Shown piece after piece: positions 18,109 to 27,800 of a stretch of 64,000 nucleotides of DNA. The stretch is from Bradyrhizobium sp. CB2312 (GTDB taxonomy: Bacteria; Pseudomonadota; Alphaproteobacteria; Rhizobiales; Xanthobacteraceae), in NCBI RefSeq assembly GCF_029714425.1, contig NZ_CP121668.1:2687501-2751500 (forward strand), read 5' to 3'. How positions within the stretch are numbered: position 1 is the stretch's first letter; each line of letters opens with the position of its first letter. The translations under genes and the position numbers were made by a program. The notes beneath the pieces were generated by a model. That model searched no databases. It saw only the letters and a list, made by a program, of their open reading frames with translations, and was not told the origin of the DNA.

Positions 18109-18258
18109 TCAGAGAAAGCAAATATAGATCAGCATCTTAATAGCTTCATCGCGCGCCATGGCGCCGACACGCATGTTCTCGGCGGCGAAGCGTTTGGCTA
18201 AGGCCCAACCGAGCCTTGGTCCGAATCCGAAGACCATGGCGGTTTCGCGCGCTCCCAT
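18109..18258 (-). pseudogene. short-chain dehydrogenase N-terminal stub
   Basis: The 49-residue frame starts MGARETAMVFGFGPRLGWAL and continues AKRFAAENMRVGAMARDEA. GxGPRLGxALAKRFA is the glycine-rich NAD(P)-binding turn and first helix of a short-chain dehydrogenase of the GxGPGLG subtype. It stops after about 39 good residues, leaving out the NNAG, catalytic Tyr-Lys and C-terminal parts of a roughly 240-aa enzyme. Confidence 0.65.
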
Positions 18259-18472
18259 GCGTTTTCCCCTTGGGACGCCCGGCTACCAGGATCGTGTAGG
18301 TGACCGTCGGCGGCGGGCGCGTATGGCACGCATCCAACAGCCGGTCTCCAGAAAAACCTCGACGGATCGCCCCTCTTCGATCCCTGTGCGTAGGACGCCG
18401 TCGAGCTCGCACAGATAACGAAGAGGGAATTCGATGTCCGCGGCTTGGGAACCGCCGTCTCGATAGACGCCG

Positions 18473-19198
18473 TTAGTTCGCGATTGCGCGGGCGGCCTGT
18501 TCGATCACGTCGGCCACGACGTCCGGCTTGGAGATGGTGACGGCGTGCGAAGCGTCGACTTCGATGACGGTGGAGCGGGCACGATCGGCTTCGAACTTCT
18601 GTTCGGCCAGAGGAATGGCGAGATCCTGCCTGGTCAAGATTTGCCAAGTAGGCTTACTCGCCCATGCAGCGGACGTCACTTTCTCGGTCAAGCATGCGAA
18701 GTCCATGTGGCGTTGGGTGGCGAGCAATAAGGCGGCCTCGCTCGCGGGCACATCGGCGGCGACCTGGCTGTGGAACTTGTCGGCCTGGTAGAGGACATAC
18801 TTGCCGCTGGTTCCGTCGGGCCGGGTGTAGGGGATCACATCGGTTGACGTGGGGAATGAGGTGCCGGGAAACCGTTCGACAAGTTGGTGCGGGGCTTCCC
18901 CGGCCGCGGGCAAGATTGAGCCTGCGTACACGAGGCCCTTGACCTTCTCGTCCCCGCCGGCCTCAGTGATGACGGCCCCGCCGTACGAGTGGGCCACCAG
19001 AATGATGGGGCCATGGATTCTGTCGATCACGCTCCGCAGGTAGGCCGCGTCGACCGCCACGCCCAGCAGCGGGTTGGCGAAGGCAACGACCGGGTAGCTG
19101 TCGCGCTGGAGCCGCTGGATCACGCGATTCCAGATCGATGCGTCTTCGAAAGCCCCATGCACAAGCACGATTGTGGGCTTGGGTGATTTGCTAGTCAT
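18473..19198 (-). CDS. alpha/beta hydrolase (copy 1)
   Basis: This is a 241-residue alpha/beta hydrolase. It has the oxyanion strand IVLVHGAFEDASIW, the nucleophile elbow VAHSYGGAV, and the catalytic His in VDASHAVTISKPD. The family (AB_hydrolase_6/EstC-like) includes esterases and plant-type lyases, so the substrate is open. ATG 19198 is followed by MTSKSPKP; GGAAACC lies upstream, and a start at 19240 is less likely. It is a close paralogue of the gene at 23836, roughly 70-75% identical by eye. An ABM-family gene lies just upstream on the same strand. Confidence 0.87.
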   Translation of the reverse strand: MTSKSPKPTIVLVHGAFEDASIWNRVIQRLQRDSYPVVAFANPLLGVAVDAAYLRSVIDRIHGPIILVAHSYGGAVITEAGGDEKVKGLVYAGSILPAAGEAPHQLVERFPGTSFPTSTDVIPYTRPDGTSGKYVLYQADKFHSQVAADVPASEAALLLATQRHMDFACLTEKVTSAAWASKPTWQILTRQDLAIPLAEQKFEADRARSTVIEVDASHAVTISKPDVVADVIEQAARAIAN

Positions 19199-19276
19199 TG
19201 TGGTTTCCTTCTCAAGAGGGTTACGCAGGAGGTGGATCATCGTCTGTCTTGCAAAGAGGGGCCGTAGAACAGCGCC

Positions 19277-19573
19277 TTACTTCTCGGCGATCACGTGAAG
19301 CCGATGAACTTTCGGAGCCACTGCGAACAGTTCCTCCGCACGCCCGAAGAGCGCCTTCGCAAGTTCACCGTTCAGGTGAGCGTCGCGCCCGACTTCGTCT
19401 TTGAAAGTGTCGATGATCCCATAGACGCCTGGCTCTTCTTCCTTCGCCGCATACCACGATACGATCCCGGCCTCGGCCTTCGCCATCACGGCGCCCTGCT
19501 TCAGGAAAGACTCGACATCCGCTTCCTTTCCTGGCTTTGCCTTCAATTCAACATAGAAGCCGAACTTCACCAT
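19277..19573 (-). CDS. antibiotic-biosynthesis-monooxygenase (ABM) domain protein
   Basis: This is a single dimeric ferredoxin-like ABM domain of 98 residues. It begins MVKFGFYVELKAKPGKEADVE, with IVSWYAAKEEEPGVYGIIDTF in the middle. Such small proteins act as cofactor-free monooxygenases on quinols, as haem-degrading relatives, or in stress responses such as YgiN. An alternative start at 19633 would add a charged tail that the family lacks. It is 78 bp upstream of the alpha/beta hydrolase gene on the same strand, so an operon is likely. Upstream lies AT-rich DNA with a GTTTT-TTAT-AAAAC symmetry at 19656-19669. Confidence 0.85.
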   Translation of the reverse strand: MVKFGFYVELKAKPGKEADVESFLKQGAVMAKAEAGIVSWYAAKEEEPGVYGIIDTFKDEVGRDAHLNGELAKALFGRAEELFAVAPKVHRLHVIAEK

Positions 19574-19633
19574 GCGAGTTACCCTTTCGCTGTCGTCTGA
19601 GATGCGCGTTTTCAACGCATGATTTCTTACCAA

Positions 19634-20046
19634 AGCCTCTGCTGCCTATGAAAGTGTTTTTTATAAAACGCCTTTTAAATGACGCTAGATCAATAGCCGT
19701 TTGAGGGCGTACATCGATCGGTAAATATGTCGAGTTAACAAGGCTTTATTCTAATAAAATCGGTTATTCGGAAGTACGATTTGGAATAGGCGATGAAAAC
19801 TTTATCGTGATGATAACTCGTATCGCTCCGATGGGGCTTCCTGGCGCTTGGTCTTGCTCGCTGCCATCCCTGAAGGGAGAAGATGTTCGCGTCGAGCTCT
19901 TTCGTCAGTGGCCCTGAAGCCAGCTAAGCTCGACGCCCGAAGAGTGACGTGTTCACTTCGTACCCATAAAGCGGCTGTGTCGTTGCTGCGGTTAAGATAT
20001 CGGCGCAGCAGTCGTCCCAAGTGGGTGCGGGGCACATCTCAAATGA
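19634..20046. other. AT-rich intergenic region
   Basis: The first 180 bases are much richer in A and T than the neighbours and probably hold the promoter of the ABM/hydrolase pair; the GTTTT-TTAT-AAAAC symmetry at 19656-19669 could be an operator. Beyond about 19800 I see no convincing gene. Confidence 0.4.
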
Positions 20047-20226
20047 CTAGCCCGGGCTCTGCGCGCCACGAGATGAAGATGGCTCTTGCCGCTTCTGCGG
20101 CGCCAGTTCGTTGATCGCATCTCGAAGATGAGCCGCGGCCTTCAAGTGCTCCGGTCCATCTAGCAAGCCCAGCGCTTCTCGCATGAGCGAAAGCGCCACC
20201 GAGGCATCAGAGATTGAGTCGAGCAT
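20047..20226 (-). CDS. small hypothetical protein (59 aa)
   Basis: The frame begins MLDSISDASVALSLMREALG and continues EHLKAAAHLRDAINEL before a polar tail. It looks like two amphipathic helices. Codon use matches the neighbours. It follows the old-yellow-enzyme gene on the same strand after about 100 bp. No domain is recognised. Confidence 0.5.
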   Translation of the reverse strand: MLDSISDASVALSLMREALGLLDGPEHLKAAAHLRDAINELAPQKRQEPSSSRGAQSPG

Positions 20227-20326
20227 GATCTTCCCTTGCTGCTACGGAAGCAATCTTCGGAAAAGCATCCGGTTCAGTGGTGCGCTGGCGAACATAGTCT
20301 CCCGAGATGGTGCAACCAGGCTTCGT

Positions 20327-21430
20327 TCACATTGCCAGTTCGGTTTCCTTGATGTCGGCGATAGGACCAAGAATGGCCGGTTCGAACTCTTTCAAGGCGC
20401 TGCGTTCGGACAGGCGTCTCGGCAGGTCGGGATTCGCGAGTGCTCCTCTACCGATCGTGACGATATCGGCGCCGTCGTCGAGCGCAGCGACCGCCTGCTT
20501 GATATTGTGCAAGCTGCCATTCGCGAAGATCTTTGCTCTCGGAGCATAGCGCTTGGCGAGGCGCATCAATGATGGCCCGCCCTCGGCGAACGCCGGTCTC
20601 CATGCCTCGAATTCGGTTACATGGATGAAGTCCGCGCCAGCATCGCCAAGGCTGCCGAAGATGATCTCGGCGTCGCTCTCCGTGCCCGCCCACTTATGAT
20701 CGTAGTCATTCACCTTGCCCTGCGAGATCCGGACGCCGACTGGCACGCTGGTACCGACCTTAGCTCGCACCGCCTTCAAGGTTTCCACGATGAGCCGCAC
20801 ACGGTTTTCCGTGACGCCGCCCCAGCGGTCCGTTCTGTGGTTGGAGTAGGAGGTCAAGAACTGGTCAAGCAGATAGCCGTTGGCGCCGTGAATTTCGATG
20901 GCGTCGAACCCGGCAACTTCGATTGCCCGTGCGGCCGAGTCAGCAAAGCCAGTGACGGCATCAGCGATCTGTTCTTCCGTAATGGCCGCTGGCAACGCGT
21001 AGCGGTCCTTGCCATGATAGAACGTCATCTGCTTGCCCTTCGGCTGAATTGCCGACGGCCCGACTGTGCCATCGCGAAAGCGATTGCCTTGGCTGATCGC
21101 GCCGGCGTGCATCATCTGGGCGATCGCAAGTGCCCCGTGCGCCCGGATGCCGTTGACGACCGGCTTCCAGGCCTTGGCTTGCGCTTGATCGGTCATGCCG
21201 GGCTGGTGGACATAGCCCTGCGAGAATGCCTGATCGGTGTAAGTGCCTTCGGTGCTGACGATGCCGAAGCCGCCCCGCGCGAAGCGCTCGTAATAGCGGG
21301 TCATGGTTTCGGTCGCCCGGCCGTCCTGGGTCGCCGTGATGCGGGTCATCGGCGCAACAGCGAGGCGGTTCTTTATTGTATGGCCTTTTATAACGATCGG
21401 CGCAAAAAGCGCACCAGTGTCGATGTCCAT
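20327..21430 (-). CDS. NADH:flavin oxidoreductase, old yellow enzyme family
   Basis: This FMN-dependent ene-reductase-type TIM barrel has 367 residues. Landmarks are the phosphate/flavin start LAVAPMTRITA, the substrate-binding pair in EIHGANGYLLDQF, then TSYSNHRTDRWGG and the late FMN-phosphate loop TIGRGALANPDLP. I chose the ATG at 21430, where an AGGAGGCC site precedes MDIDTGALF; an in-frame extension to 21502 lacks family similarity. A LysR regulator diverges from it with a palindrome between them, a common arrangement for these genes in electrophile or quinone detoxification. Confidence 0.9.
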   Translation of the reverse strand: MDIDTGALFAPIVIKGHTIKNRLAVAPMTRITATQDGRATETMTRYYERFARGGFGIVSTEGTYTDQAFSQGYVHQPGMTDQAQAKAWKPVVNGIRAHGALAIAQMMHAGAISQGNRFRDGTVGPSAIQPKGKQMTFYHGKDRYALPAAITEEQIADAVTGFADSAARAIEVAGFDAIEIHGANGYLLDQFLTSYSNHRTDRWGGVTENRVRLIVETLKAVRAKVGTSVPVGVRISQGKVNDYDHKWAGTESDAEIIFGSLGDAGADFIHVTEFEAWRPAFAEGGPSLMRLAKRYAPRAKIFANGSLHNIKQAVAALDDGADIVTIGRGALANPDLPRRLSERSALKEFEPAILGPIADIKETELAM

Positions 21431-21543
21431 AGCCAAGGCCTCCTTTGACGCCAAAAGAACCGCGTTTTCCTCGAAACCGTGGATTTGCAGCTCGATAGAC
21501 ATTCACTTAGCGTCTGCCGCCACCGTGCAGAAGTCAGACTGGA

Positions 21544-21560
21544 CGATAAACACTTTATCG
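21544..21560. promoter_or_regulatory. inverted repeat between OYE and LysR genes
   Basis: CGATAA-ACACT-TTATCG is a perfect 6-bp inverted repeat lying 15 bases before the LysR start and about 110 bases before the old-yellow-enzyme start. Its place suits autoregulation of the LysR gene. It lacks the classic T-N11-A spacing. Confidence 0.5.
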
Positions 21561-21574
21561 ATTATCGTTATAAT

Positions 21575-22477
21575 ATGGATCTCGCAGACATCGTGCTGTT
21601 TCGAACGATCGTGTCGGTCGGGAGCCTGTCGGCCGCGGCGCGCCAACTCGGCACAACGCCGATGCTGGTCAGCCGTAGGCTGGCCGGTCTTGAAGCCGAG
21701 TTGGGCGTGCGCCTGTTTCACCGCACGACGCGCTCTCTGTCGCTTACTCCCGAGGGCGAGGCCTTTTCGCCTCATGCAGTTGCTCTCATTGAGGCTCGCG
21801 ATTCAGCGCTCGAGTCGGTGTCGATCGCCGGCTCAGGCCTGTCGGGTGTATTGAAGATCACGGCCCCAAACGTCATTGGGCATTCTGTTGTCGTCCCCGT
21901 CGTGGCCGATTTGATCGCCGACAATCCTGCACTGCGCGTCGATCTGACCCTGAGTGATGGTGTTATCGACATTGCCACGGCAGGACTGGATGTGGCGGTT
22001 CGCGTAGCGGTGATGAAACCTTCCGACATGATTGCGACCAGCCTGGCAGACAACCCGTTCACGCTCTGCGCGTCGCCCGGCTATGTCGCGCGTTGTGGAG
22101 CGCCAACCACAAGCGGCGACCTGGTGGCGCACTCGTGCATCAAGCTGCACGCGATGGATACTTGGCCATTCATGCGTGATGGAGAGATACACCGGGTCCG
22201 CGTCAACGGCGCCTTGTCGGCCAGCACAGTCGATGCCGTGCGGACAGCCTGCATCGCCGGCGTCGGCATCGCCTATTTGACCTACTGGGATGTGCATAAA
22301 CTCGTTGAGCGCGGAGAGTTGCAGCGGATCGTCCTCGCCGATGTCAAGCCGCTCGAAATTGGCATATGGGCGGTCTTCCCGACCCGTACGCAAATGCCCG
22401 CCCGTGTGAGAGCCTTCATTGATGCTTTACGGGAACGGCTGCACGCGGGCGCCGTCGATCACGCGAACGACGCCTGA
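21575..22477 (+). CDS. LysR-family transcriptional regulator
   Basis: This 300-residue LysR regulator has an N-terminal winged helix (FRTIVSVGSLSAAARQLGTT, then SRRLAGLEAELGVRLFHRTTR) and a periplasmic-binding-like effector domain starting near GVLKITAPNVIG. It belongs to the subgroup whose members often control an adjacent oxidoreductase. The ATG at 21575 matches the usual MDLAxxxxF start; the frame stays open upstream, but that would cross the palindrome. It is divergent from the old-yellow-enzyme gene, its likely target. Confidence 0.88.
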   Translation: MDLADIVLFRTIVSVGSLSAAARQLGTTPMLVSRRLAGLEAELGVRLFHRTTRSLSLTPEGEAFSPHAVALIEARDSALESVSIAGSGLSGVLKITAPNVIGHSVVVPVVADLIADNPALRVDLTLSDGVIDIATAGLDVAVRVAVMKPSDMIATSLADNPFTLCASPGYVARCGAPTTSGDLVAHSCIKLHAMDTWPFMRDGEIHRVRVNGALSASTVDAVRTACIAGVGIAYLTYWDVHKLVERGELQRIVLADVKPLEIGIWAVFPTRTQMPARVRAFIDALRERLHAGAVDHANDA

Positions 22478-22798
22478 AGAGGGCGCATCCAGCTATTTTA
22501 CTGTCTTGATCCGTCAACTCGGCTGACGACGACAAGATCGTCGCCAACCGGCGGCGCGGTAACAATAGGCGGCCCGCCGGATAGTCATAAACATTATTTG
22601 ATGCCTGTAACCAGGCTGGTGCCTGATCCGAACCTTTAGGGCGTACCTATCGGCGGTCAGCCTCGCATTCGCGCGTGTCGCTGTCGCGGCTGGTCAGGCA
22701 TTTCGGAAGCGAGGTTTTGACGCCCGGTGTTCGCAGTGATGGCTGGGCGTCGTCGTGAGACTGATGGCCGAGGTAGTTGACCGAGGAGGGACCGACTG
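22478..22798. other. intergenic, no gene seen
   Basis: About 320 bases between the LysR and deacetylase genes. No protein-like frame or clear terminator hairpin is visible. The promoter of the deacetylase gene should lie in the second half. Confidence 0.35.
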
Positions 22799-23677
22799 AT
22801 GCTGACCCAAACCAAACGTTACGACTTCACGCCGATTGTCGATCGTCCGCTTGTATCCTTTCCGAAAAAGGAACGCGTGGCGGTCGCGATCTACATCAAT
22901 TTGGAGCACTTTCCGGACGACCGGCCTGGCCCGGCGATCGTGCCGCACACCTCGCATTTCATGCCGGACTCTCTGAACTACGGGTGGCGGGATTATGGAC
23001 AGCGAGTGGGCATTTGGCGGTTGATGGAGATTTTGGACAAGCATGGCTTGCCGGCAAGCGCGTGTCTCAACTCCGATGTCTGTCGCGAGTATCCCCGGAT
23101 CATTGAGGAAGGCTCGAAACGCAAGTGGGATTTCATGGGGCACGGACGAAATAACTCCGAGATCGTCAACGGCCTTTCGTTGGAAGAGGAAGCGGCGCTG
23201 ATTGACGACACGCTCACGGTTATCGCGGCGGCCACTGGTGAAAAGCCAAAGGGCTGGCTCAGCCCGTTCCTGACGGAGACGCACGCCACGCCGGATCTGC
23301 TCGCTGAGCGGGGCATCGAGTATCTGTGCGACTATACGTGTGATGATCTGCCCTTTCAGATGAACGTGAAGAAGGGCTCTCTTCTGGGAATGCCGTACTC
23401 CGTCGAATGCAACGACCTTCCGTCGGTTCTGACGTTCGGTGCGTCCGCGGAAGATTTTGGCCGGATCATACGAGACCAATTTGACGTCCTTTACGAAGAG
23501 GGGGAGCGGGTTCCGAGGGTTCTCCCCATTGCCTTGCATCCCTTTATCACGGGGCAGGCGTTTCGGACGAAGCACCTGGCGGCGGCCTTCGCCCACATCG
23601 CGAGCCAAAAGGATGTGTGGGTGACAACCAGCGGCGAGATCAACAAGTGGTACCGGCAACACTATTTGCGGAGTTAG
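22799..23677 (+). CDS. polysaccharide-deacetylase-family (NodB/PuuE-like) protein
   Basis: This is a 292-residue carbohydrate-esterase-4 type barrel. The segment VAVAIYINLEHF replaces the usual TFDDGP motif, as in the PuuE allantoinase-like branch. A metal-site-like WDFMGHGRNNS and the strand GWLSPFLTETHATPDLLAE follow, and the late His is in LPIALHPFITG. These features point to a hydrolase acting on a small amide or N-acetyl compound rather than on chitin. It stands alone between a LysR and a hydrolase gene. Substrate unknown. Confidence 0.8.
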   Translation: MLTQTKRYDFTPIVDRPLVSFPKKERVAVAIYINLEHFPDDRPGPAIVPHTSHFMPDSLNYGWRDYGQRVGIWRLMEILDKHGLPASACLNSDVCREYPRIIEEGSKRKWDFMGHGRNNSEIVNGLSLEEEAALIDDTLTVIAAATGEKPKGWLSPFLTETHATPDLLAERGIEYLCDYTCDDLPFQMNVKKGSLLGMPYSVECNDLPSVLTFGASAEDFGRIIRDQFDVLYEEGERVPRVLPIALHPFITGQAFRTKHLAAAFAHIASQKDVWVTTSGEINKWYRQHYLRS

Positions 23678-23835
23678 CCGTACCTCGTATCACGCGACTC
23701 TTTTCCGCACCGCGATCCTGGACGATCCCACGACCGGCCTTTGCAACTCACAAGGCAGATGATCTTGGGTGGCGCGGCTTAACGCGCACGTCAGCGAACC
23801 CACCTCCTGCGTAACTCTCATGAGAAGGAATCAAG

Positions 23836-24561
23836 ATGAATCCCGGAACACTCATGCCCCCCATCGTGCTCGTGCATGGGGCCTTCGAAGACTCGTCGAT
23901 CTGGAATAAGGTGATCGAGCGGCTCCAGCGCGACGGCTACCCGGTCGTCGCTTTTGCCAATCCGTTGCTGGGCGTGGCGATCGACGCCGCCTACCTGCGT
24001 AGCGTGTTGGACAGGATCCAGGGACCTGTGATCCTGGCGGCTCATTCCTACGGCGGCGCCGTCATCACCCAGGCCGGCACGGACCCCAAGGTCAAGGGTC
24101 TCGTCTACGCAGCCGCAGTGATGCCCGCGGCAGGGGAAGCTGCAAGCAATTTGCTCGAGCGCTTCCCCGGCAGCACATTCCCCACGTCCGTCGAAGCGGT
24201 CGCCTACTCTCTCCCTGACGGAAGCAGCGGCACGTATCTCCTCTATCAGGCCGACAAGTTCCACAGTAACGTCGCTGCCGATGTGCCCGCGCGCGAGGCC
24301 GCCATGTTGCTCGCCACCCAACGCCCTATGAACTTGGCAGCCTTGACCGAGACGCTGACATCCGCGGCATGGACGAGTAAGCCGAGCTGGCAAATCAGGA
24401 CCCTGCAGGATCTTGCCATTCCTGTGGCGGAGCAGGAGTTCGAAGCCGATCGTGCAAAATCGCATGTCATTGAGGTGAATGCATCGCATGCCGTCACGGT
24501 CTCGAACCCGGATGTCGTGGCCGACGTAATCGTACAGGCCGCCCGCGCAGCGGCGAAGTAA
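23836..24561 (+). CDS. alpha/beta hydrolase (copy 2)
   Basis: This is a 241-residue paralogue of the hydrolase at 18473-19198. It keeps IVLVHGAFEDSSIW, the nucleophile AAHSYGGAV and the His in VNASHAVTVSNPD. A good GAGAAGGA site precedes the ATG. Equal length and high identity show a recent duplication with inversion, because the two copies are on opposite strands about 5 kb apart. No partner gene was duplicated with it. Confidence 0.87.
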   Translation: MNPGTLMPPIVLVHGAFEDSSIWNKVIERLQRDGYPVVAFANPLLGVAIDAAYLRSVLDRIQGPVILAAHSYGGAVITQAGTDPKVKGLVYAAAVMPAAGEAASNLLERFPGSTFPTSVEAVAYSLPDGSSGTYLLYQADKFHSNVAADVPAREAAMLLATQRPMNLAALTETLTSAAWTSKPSWQIRTLQDLAIPVAEQEFEADRAKSHVIEVNASHAVTVSNPDVVADVIVQAARAAAK

Positions 24562-24734
24562 CTGCGGTTTAGACCGCGATGGCTGCGGCGGTGGCGCGGT
24601 TCCGTTCAGCCTCTTCGGTGGCCGTCTCGTTGGTCAGTTGTGTCAGCGGGCGGCCCCGGTGGCCGGGGCGATGTAGCGGTCTGTCTCGGAAGGCCATGTA
24701 ACGCACGCGATATCGCGACATCGTACGAGTTGCT

Positions 24735-24880
24735 AAGCCAGCTAAAAGCGTCGCAACAAGACGTGATCCGCCTCGTCGAGCTCAGGGGACTTAGCATTGC
24801 TGGCGAATGGCCAATCTGCAGCTCTGGTCAAAGTCAACATTCACCGAGGCTTGAGGAAGCTGGCGCCGCTCGTTTCTTGA
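24735..24880 (+). pseudogene. ECF sigma factor C-terminal remnant (frameshifted)
   Basis: The frame reads ELLSQLKASQQDVIRLVEL then RGLSIAG, after which it shifts to ANGQSAALVKVNIHRGLRKL and ends APLVS-stop at 24880. This matches, almost residue for residue, the sigma-4 region of the intact ECF factor at 41487-42146 (LKPAQESVIRLVKLNGLSIA, TGQSAALVKINIHRGLKKL). A short deletion after GLSIA broke the frame, and the sigma-2 part is gone. It runs convergently into the giant kinase gene, whose last 12 or so codons are antisense to it. Confidence 0.82.
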
Positions 24881-27800
24881 GACGAATTCTGAGGAAGGGT
24901 GAATTCGAATATTGTGCCGTAAGGCTGGTTGGGGGCGCACGACAATGTGCCACCATGCCTCTCGATAATGGAGCGGCAAATGGCCAAGCCGACGCCAAGG
25001 CCATTCGGCTTGCTGGTCCAGAACGGTTCAAACAAACGCTCCGTCGCATCTGAGGAAATTCCGGCGCCGGTATCCGCGATCGCAACCTTGATGCGTCCAG
25101 AGTGATCGTTTCCGGTGCACAAGGAGAGAATTCGCGGCCGGCCTTCCACCAATGCCATCGCCTCGACGGCGTTCATCATTAAGTTCAGCACGACTTGCTG
25201 CAATTGCACCGTGTCGCCCCACACCATCGGCAGGCCAATTGCAAAGTCTAGCTTGAGTACGACCTGCTGCCGCCGAATCTCGCTTCCCAGAAGCGTTACA
25301 GTCTCTTTGACGGCATCATTGATGTCCAGCAGCGATCGCGTCGGTGACGCATTTCGGGCCATTTGCCTGATGCTTTCGATCACGGCGGTGGCGCGATCGG
25401 CGTATGCGGCGATTTCAGCGGCAGCGATGGTCGCTCGTTCCAAGTTCGGAGAGCTGCGCATGAGCCAGTGTTGCCAGGCACCAGCCCTCGCGGCAATTGC
25501 CGACAAAGGTTGCCGTACTTCATGGGCGATCAGGCCGGTCAGTTCGCCAACTGCGGTCAGTCGGGACGCGCGGGCAAGATCGGATTGTGCGGCCGCCAGG
25601 GCATCTTGCGCACGCCTGTAGTCGGTTAGATCGCTCGTTGCACCGACATAGGCAAGGAGCCGTCCGGTACCGTCGAAGGACGGCCGGCCCACGATTTGCA
25701 GATGCCGTATCCCATCCGTCCGGATCAGACGGCATTCAGTAGTGAACGAACTACCGCTGCGCATCGAAGATTGAACCAACAGACGAAGGCCTGCGCGGTC
25801 CTCCGGATGGATCGTCCGAAATGCGCTGGCGATGTTGACGGCGTGCTGCCGATCCGGATGAAGGCCGAACATGCGATAATGTTCATCGGACCAGAGCACT
25901 TCGCCGTTTTTCGCATCCCAACTCCAGCTACCGGTGTGGCTGATGCTTTGCCCCTCCGCCAAGAAAGCTTCGCTGCGCTGGAGATTGGTGTAGAGTCGGG
26001 CGTTCTCGAGTGCGACCGCCGCTTGTGCTGCGAGGAGATCCAGCAACGCCAGGCGGTGCGGCGTGAACGCGCCGACTGCGGCGTGGCTCTCGAGATAGAG
26101 GACTCCAACGAGTTTGGCTTGGAAGACAATGGGCTGGCAGTGCAGCGCGAGGTGAGGTGACTGCCGAAGATAGGGATCGGCTGACAGCAGGTTTTTGGTC
26201 GATTCGTGGGAACTAAAGCACGTTCGCGTCCGAATGACGTAATTTACTATCGGTTGCGAGTACGCCAGGTTGCGAACGCCTCCTTCCCACACGGTCACAC
26301 CGATGTCGTCCGGCTCCAGGTGCGCCTCGGCGACTCCTTCGGGGCCGCTTTGCGACATGAGAAAGAGGATGCCGCGCTCGGCGGCCGCGTGTTCGATCAC
26401 GACCTTCATCAAGGTTCGGACAAGCGTCGAGAGTTCAATTACTCCCGAGAGCGCGCGGGAGGCAGTGAACAAGGTGTTGATATCGAGCTGTTGCTCGGTC
26501 ACTTCGGCAGGCTCGAGCGAGGCGCGAATCCGATCGAAGGCCGGCAAGTGCAGGTTGGAGTGCTCGAGTTGGGATACTTTGGCGACCGCACCCCATCTCT
26601 GGTAGCAGTCGCGTGCAATCGACAGGTAAGACAGAACGACCGTGCGGATGCCTCTCGCTTCGTAAAATTGTGCTGCGCGTTCGGCGGCAATAGCCTCAAT
26701 GTGCACGAATCCGGACTCGCGTGCCAAGCGGATCGCGGACTCGTAGAGTTGTTCGGCTTTCAGTTCGTGCCCGTCGATGCGAGCCAACTCCGCCTCGAGC
26801 AGCGCATGTCGAGCGGCGAAATTTGCTGGATTGCGCGTCGCCCATGTTGTCATCTTGCGGTGTTGTTCGCGCAGTCCAGCGACATGATTGTCGCTTTCCT
26901 CAGGCGTCGATATGTCAAAAGCTGCGGCGTGGGATAGCCCGAGATAAAACCGGTAGTCGGCGAATTCAGTGTAGGACCGCATGCACCAGGAGTGCTTTTC
27001 GGCATGTTCGGCCAATGCGACGGCCGTTCGGGGACGCCCAGCGATCATGTTTTGCTGGACCAAGCCGGCATAGTGAAAAAACGCGCTCGGAGGGGACAGA
27101 TCTCGGTCTTTGGCCGTGGTTTCGGCGCCGGGAATGACAAGTCCATCTTCCTCGTCGTGCCCGATCAACCCGAGGACAAGAGCCTTCTGCACGGCCCAGG
27201 CTTCCGCTGCGAGCGCGAAATCGGGGCAGGCGGGAAGCGCGTGTGGCTGCTCAGCTTCCTTGTATATCTCTCGGAGGGGATCGCCGCAAAAGAGACGAAC
27301 CGCAATCACCGCGTGATGCGCATAGGAAGCATTGGCAAGATCCCCTGCAGCTAAGGAGGTTTTCTTGCCGCGTTGGATGAAAGGCAGACCTGACCGGATC
27401 GGGCGGACCCAAGGCGTGACATAGTATCCGAATGAGTAAAGCGCGCGCCCGCTATTTGCGTTCATGGGACGCTGATCCGCGAGCATGGCCCCAAATTCCG
27501 ACAGTCGAAGTGCGAGCCCCGCATCGTTTGCGTCGACGGCGAGAACCCCGTAAATGCAGGCCAGCGGATAGCATGCCTCGGCGCAGATCCCGTGAAGCAA
27601 AGTCAGCCGTGCTGCCGCAAGAAGCATAATGTCCGACAGGTTGCGATCGGTCAGGAACGACGGTACGACGAGGTCGGCAAGAACGGCCATCGTGGCCAAG
27701 TGATCGACGTTGGTCATTTCGGGCAATCGATGAAGTTCGTCACGGGAAACGCCGTTGGCAAGCTCTCGGAGCACGCGGCGTTCGCGGTCGACCTCGTCCC

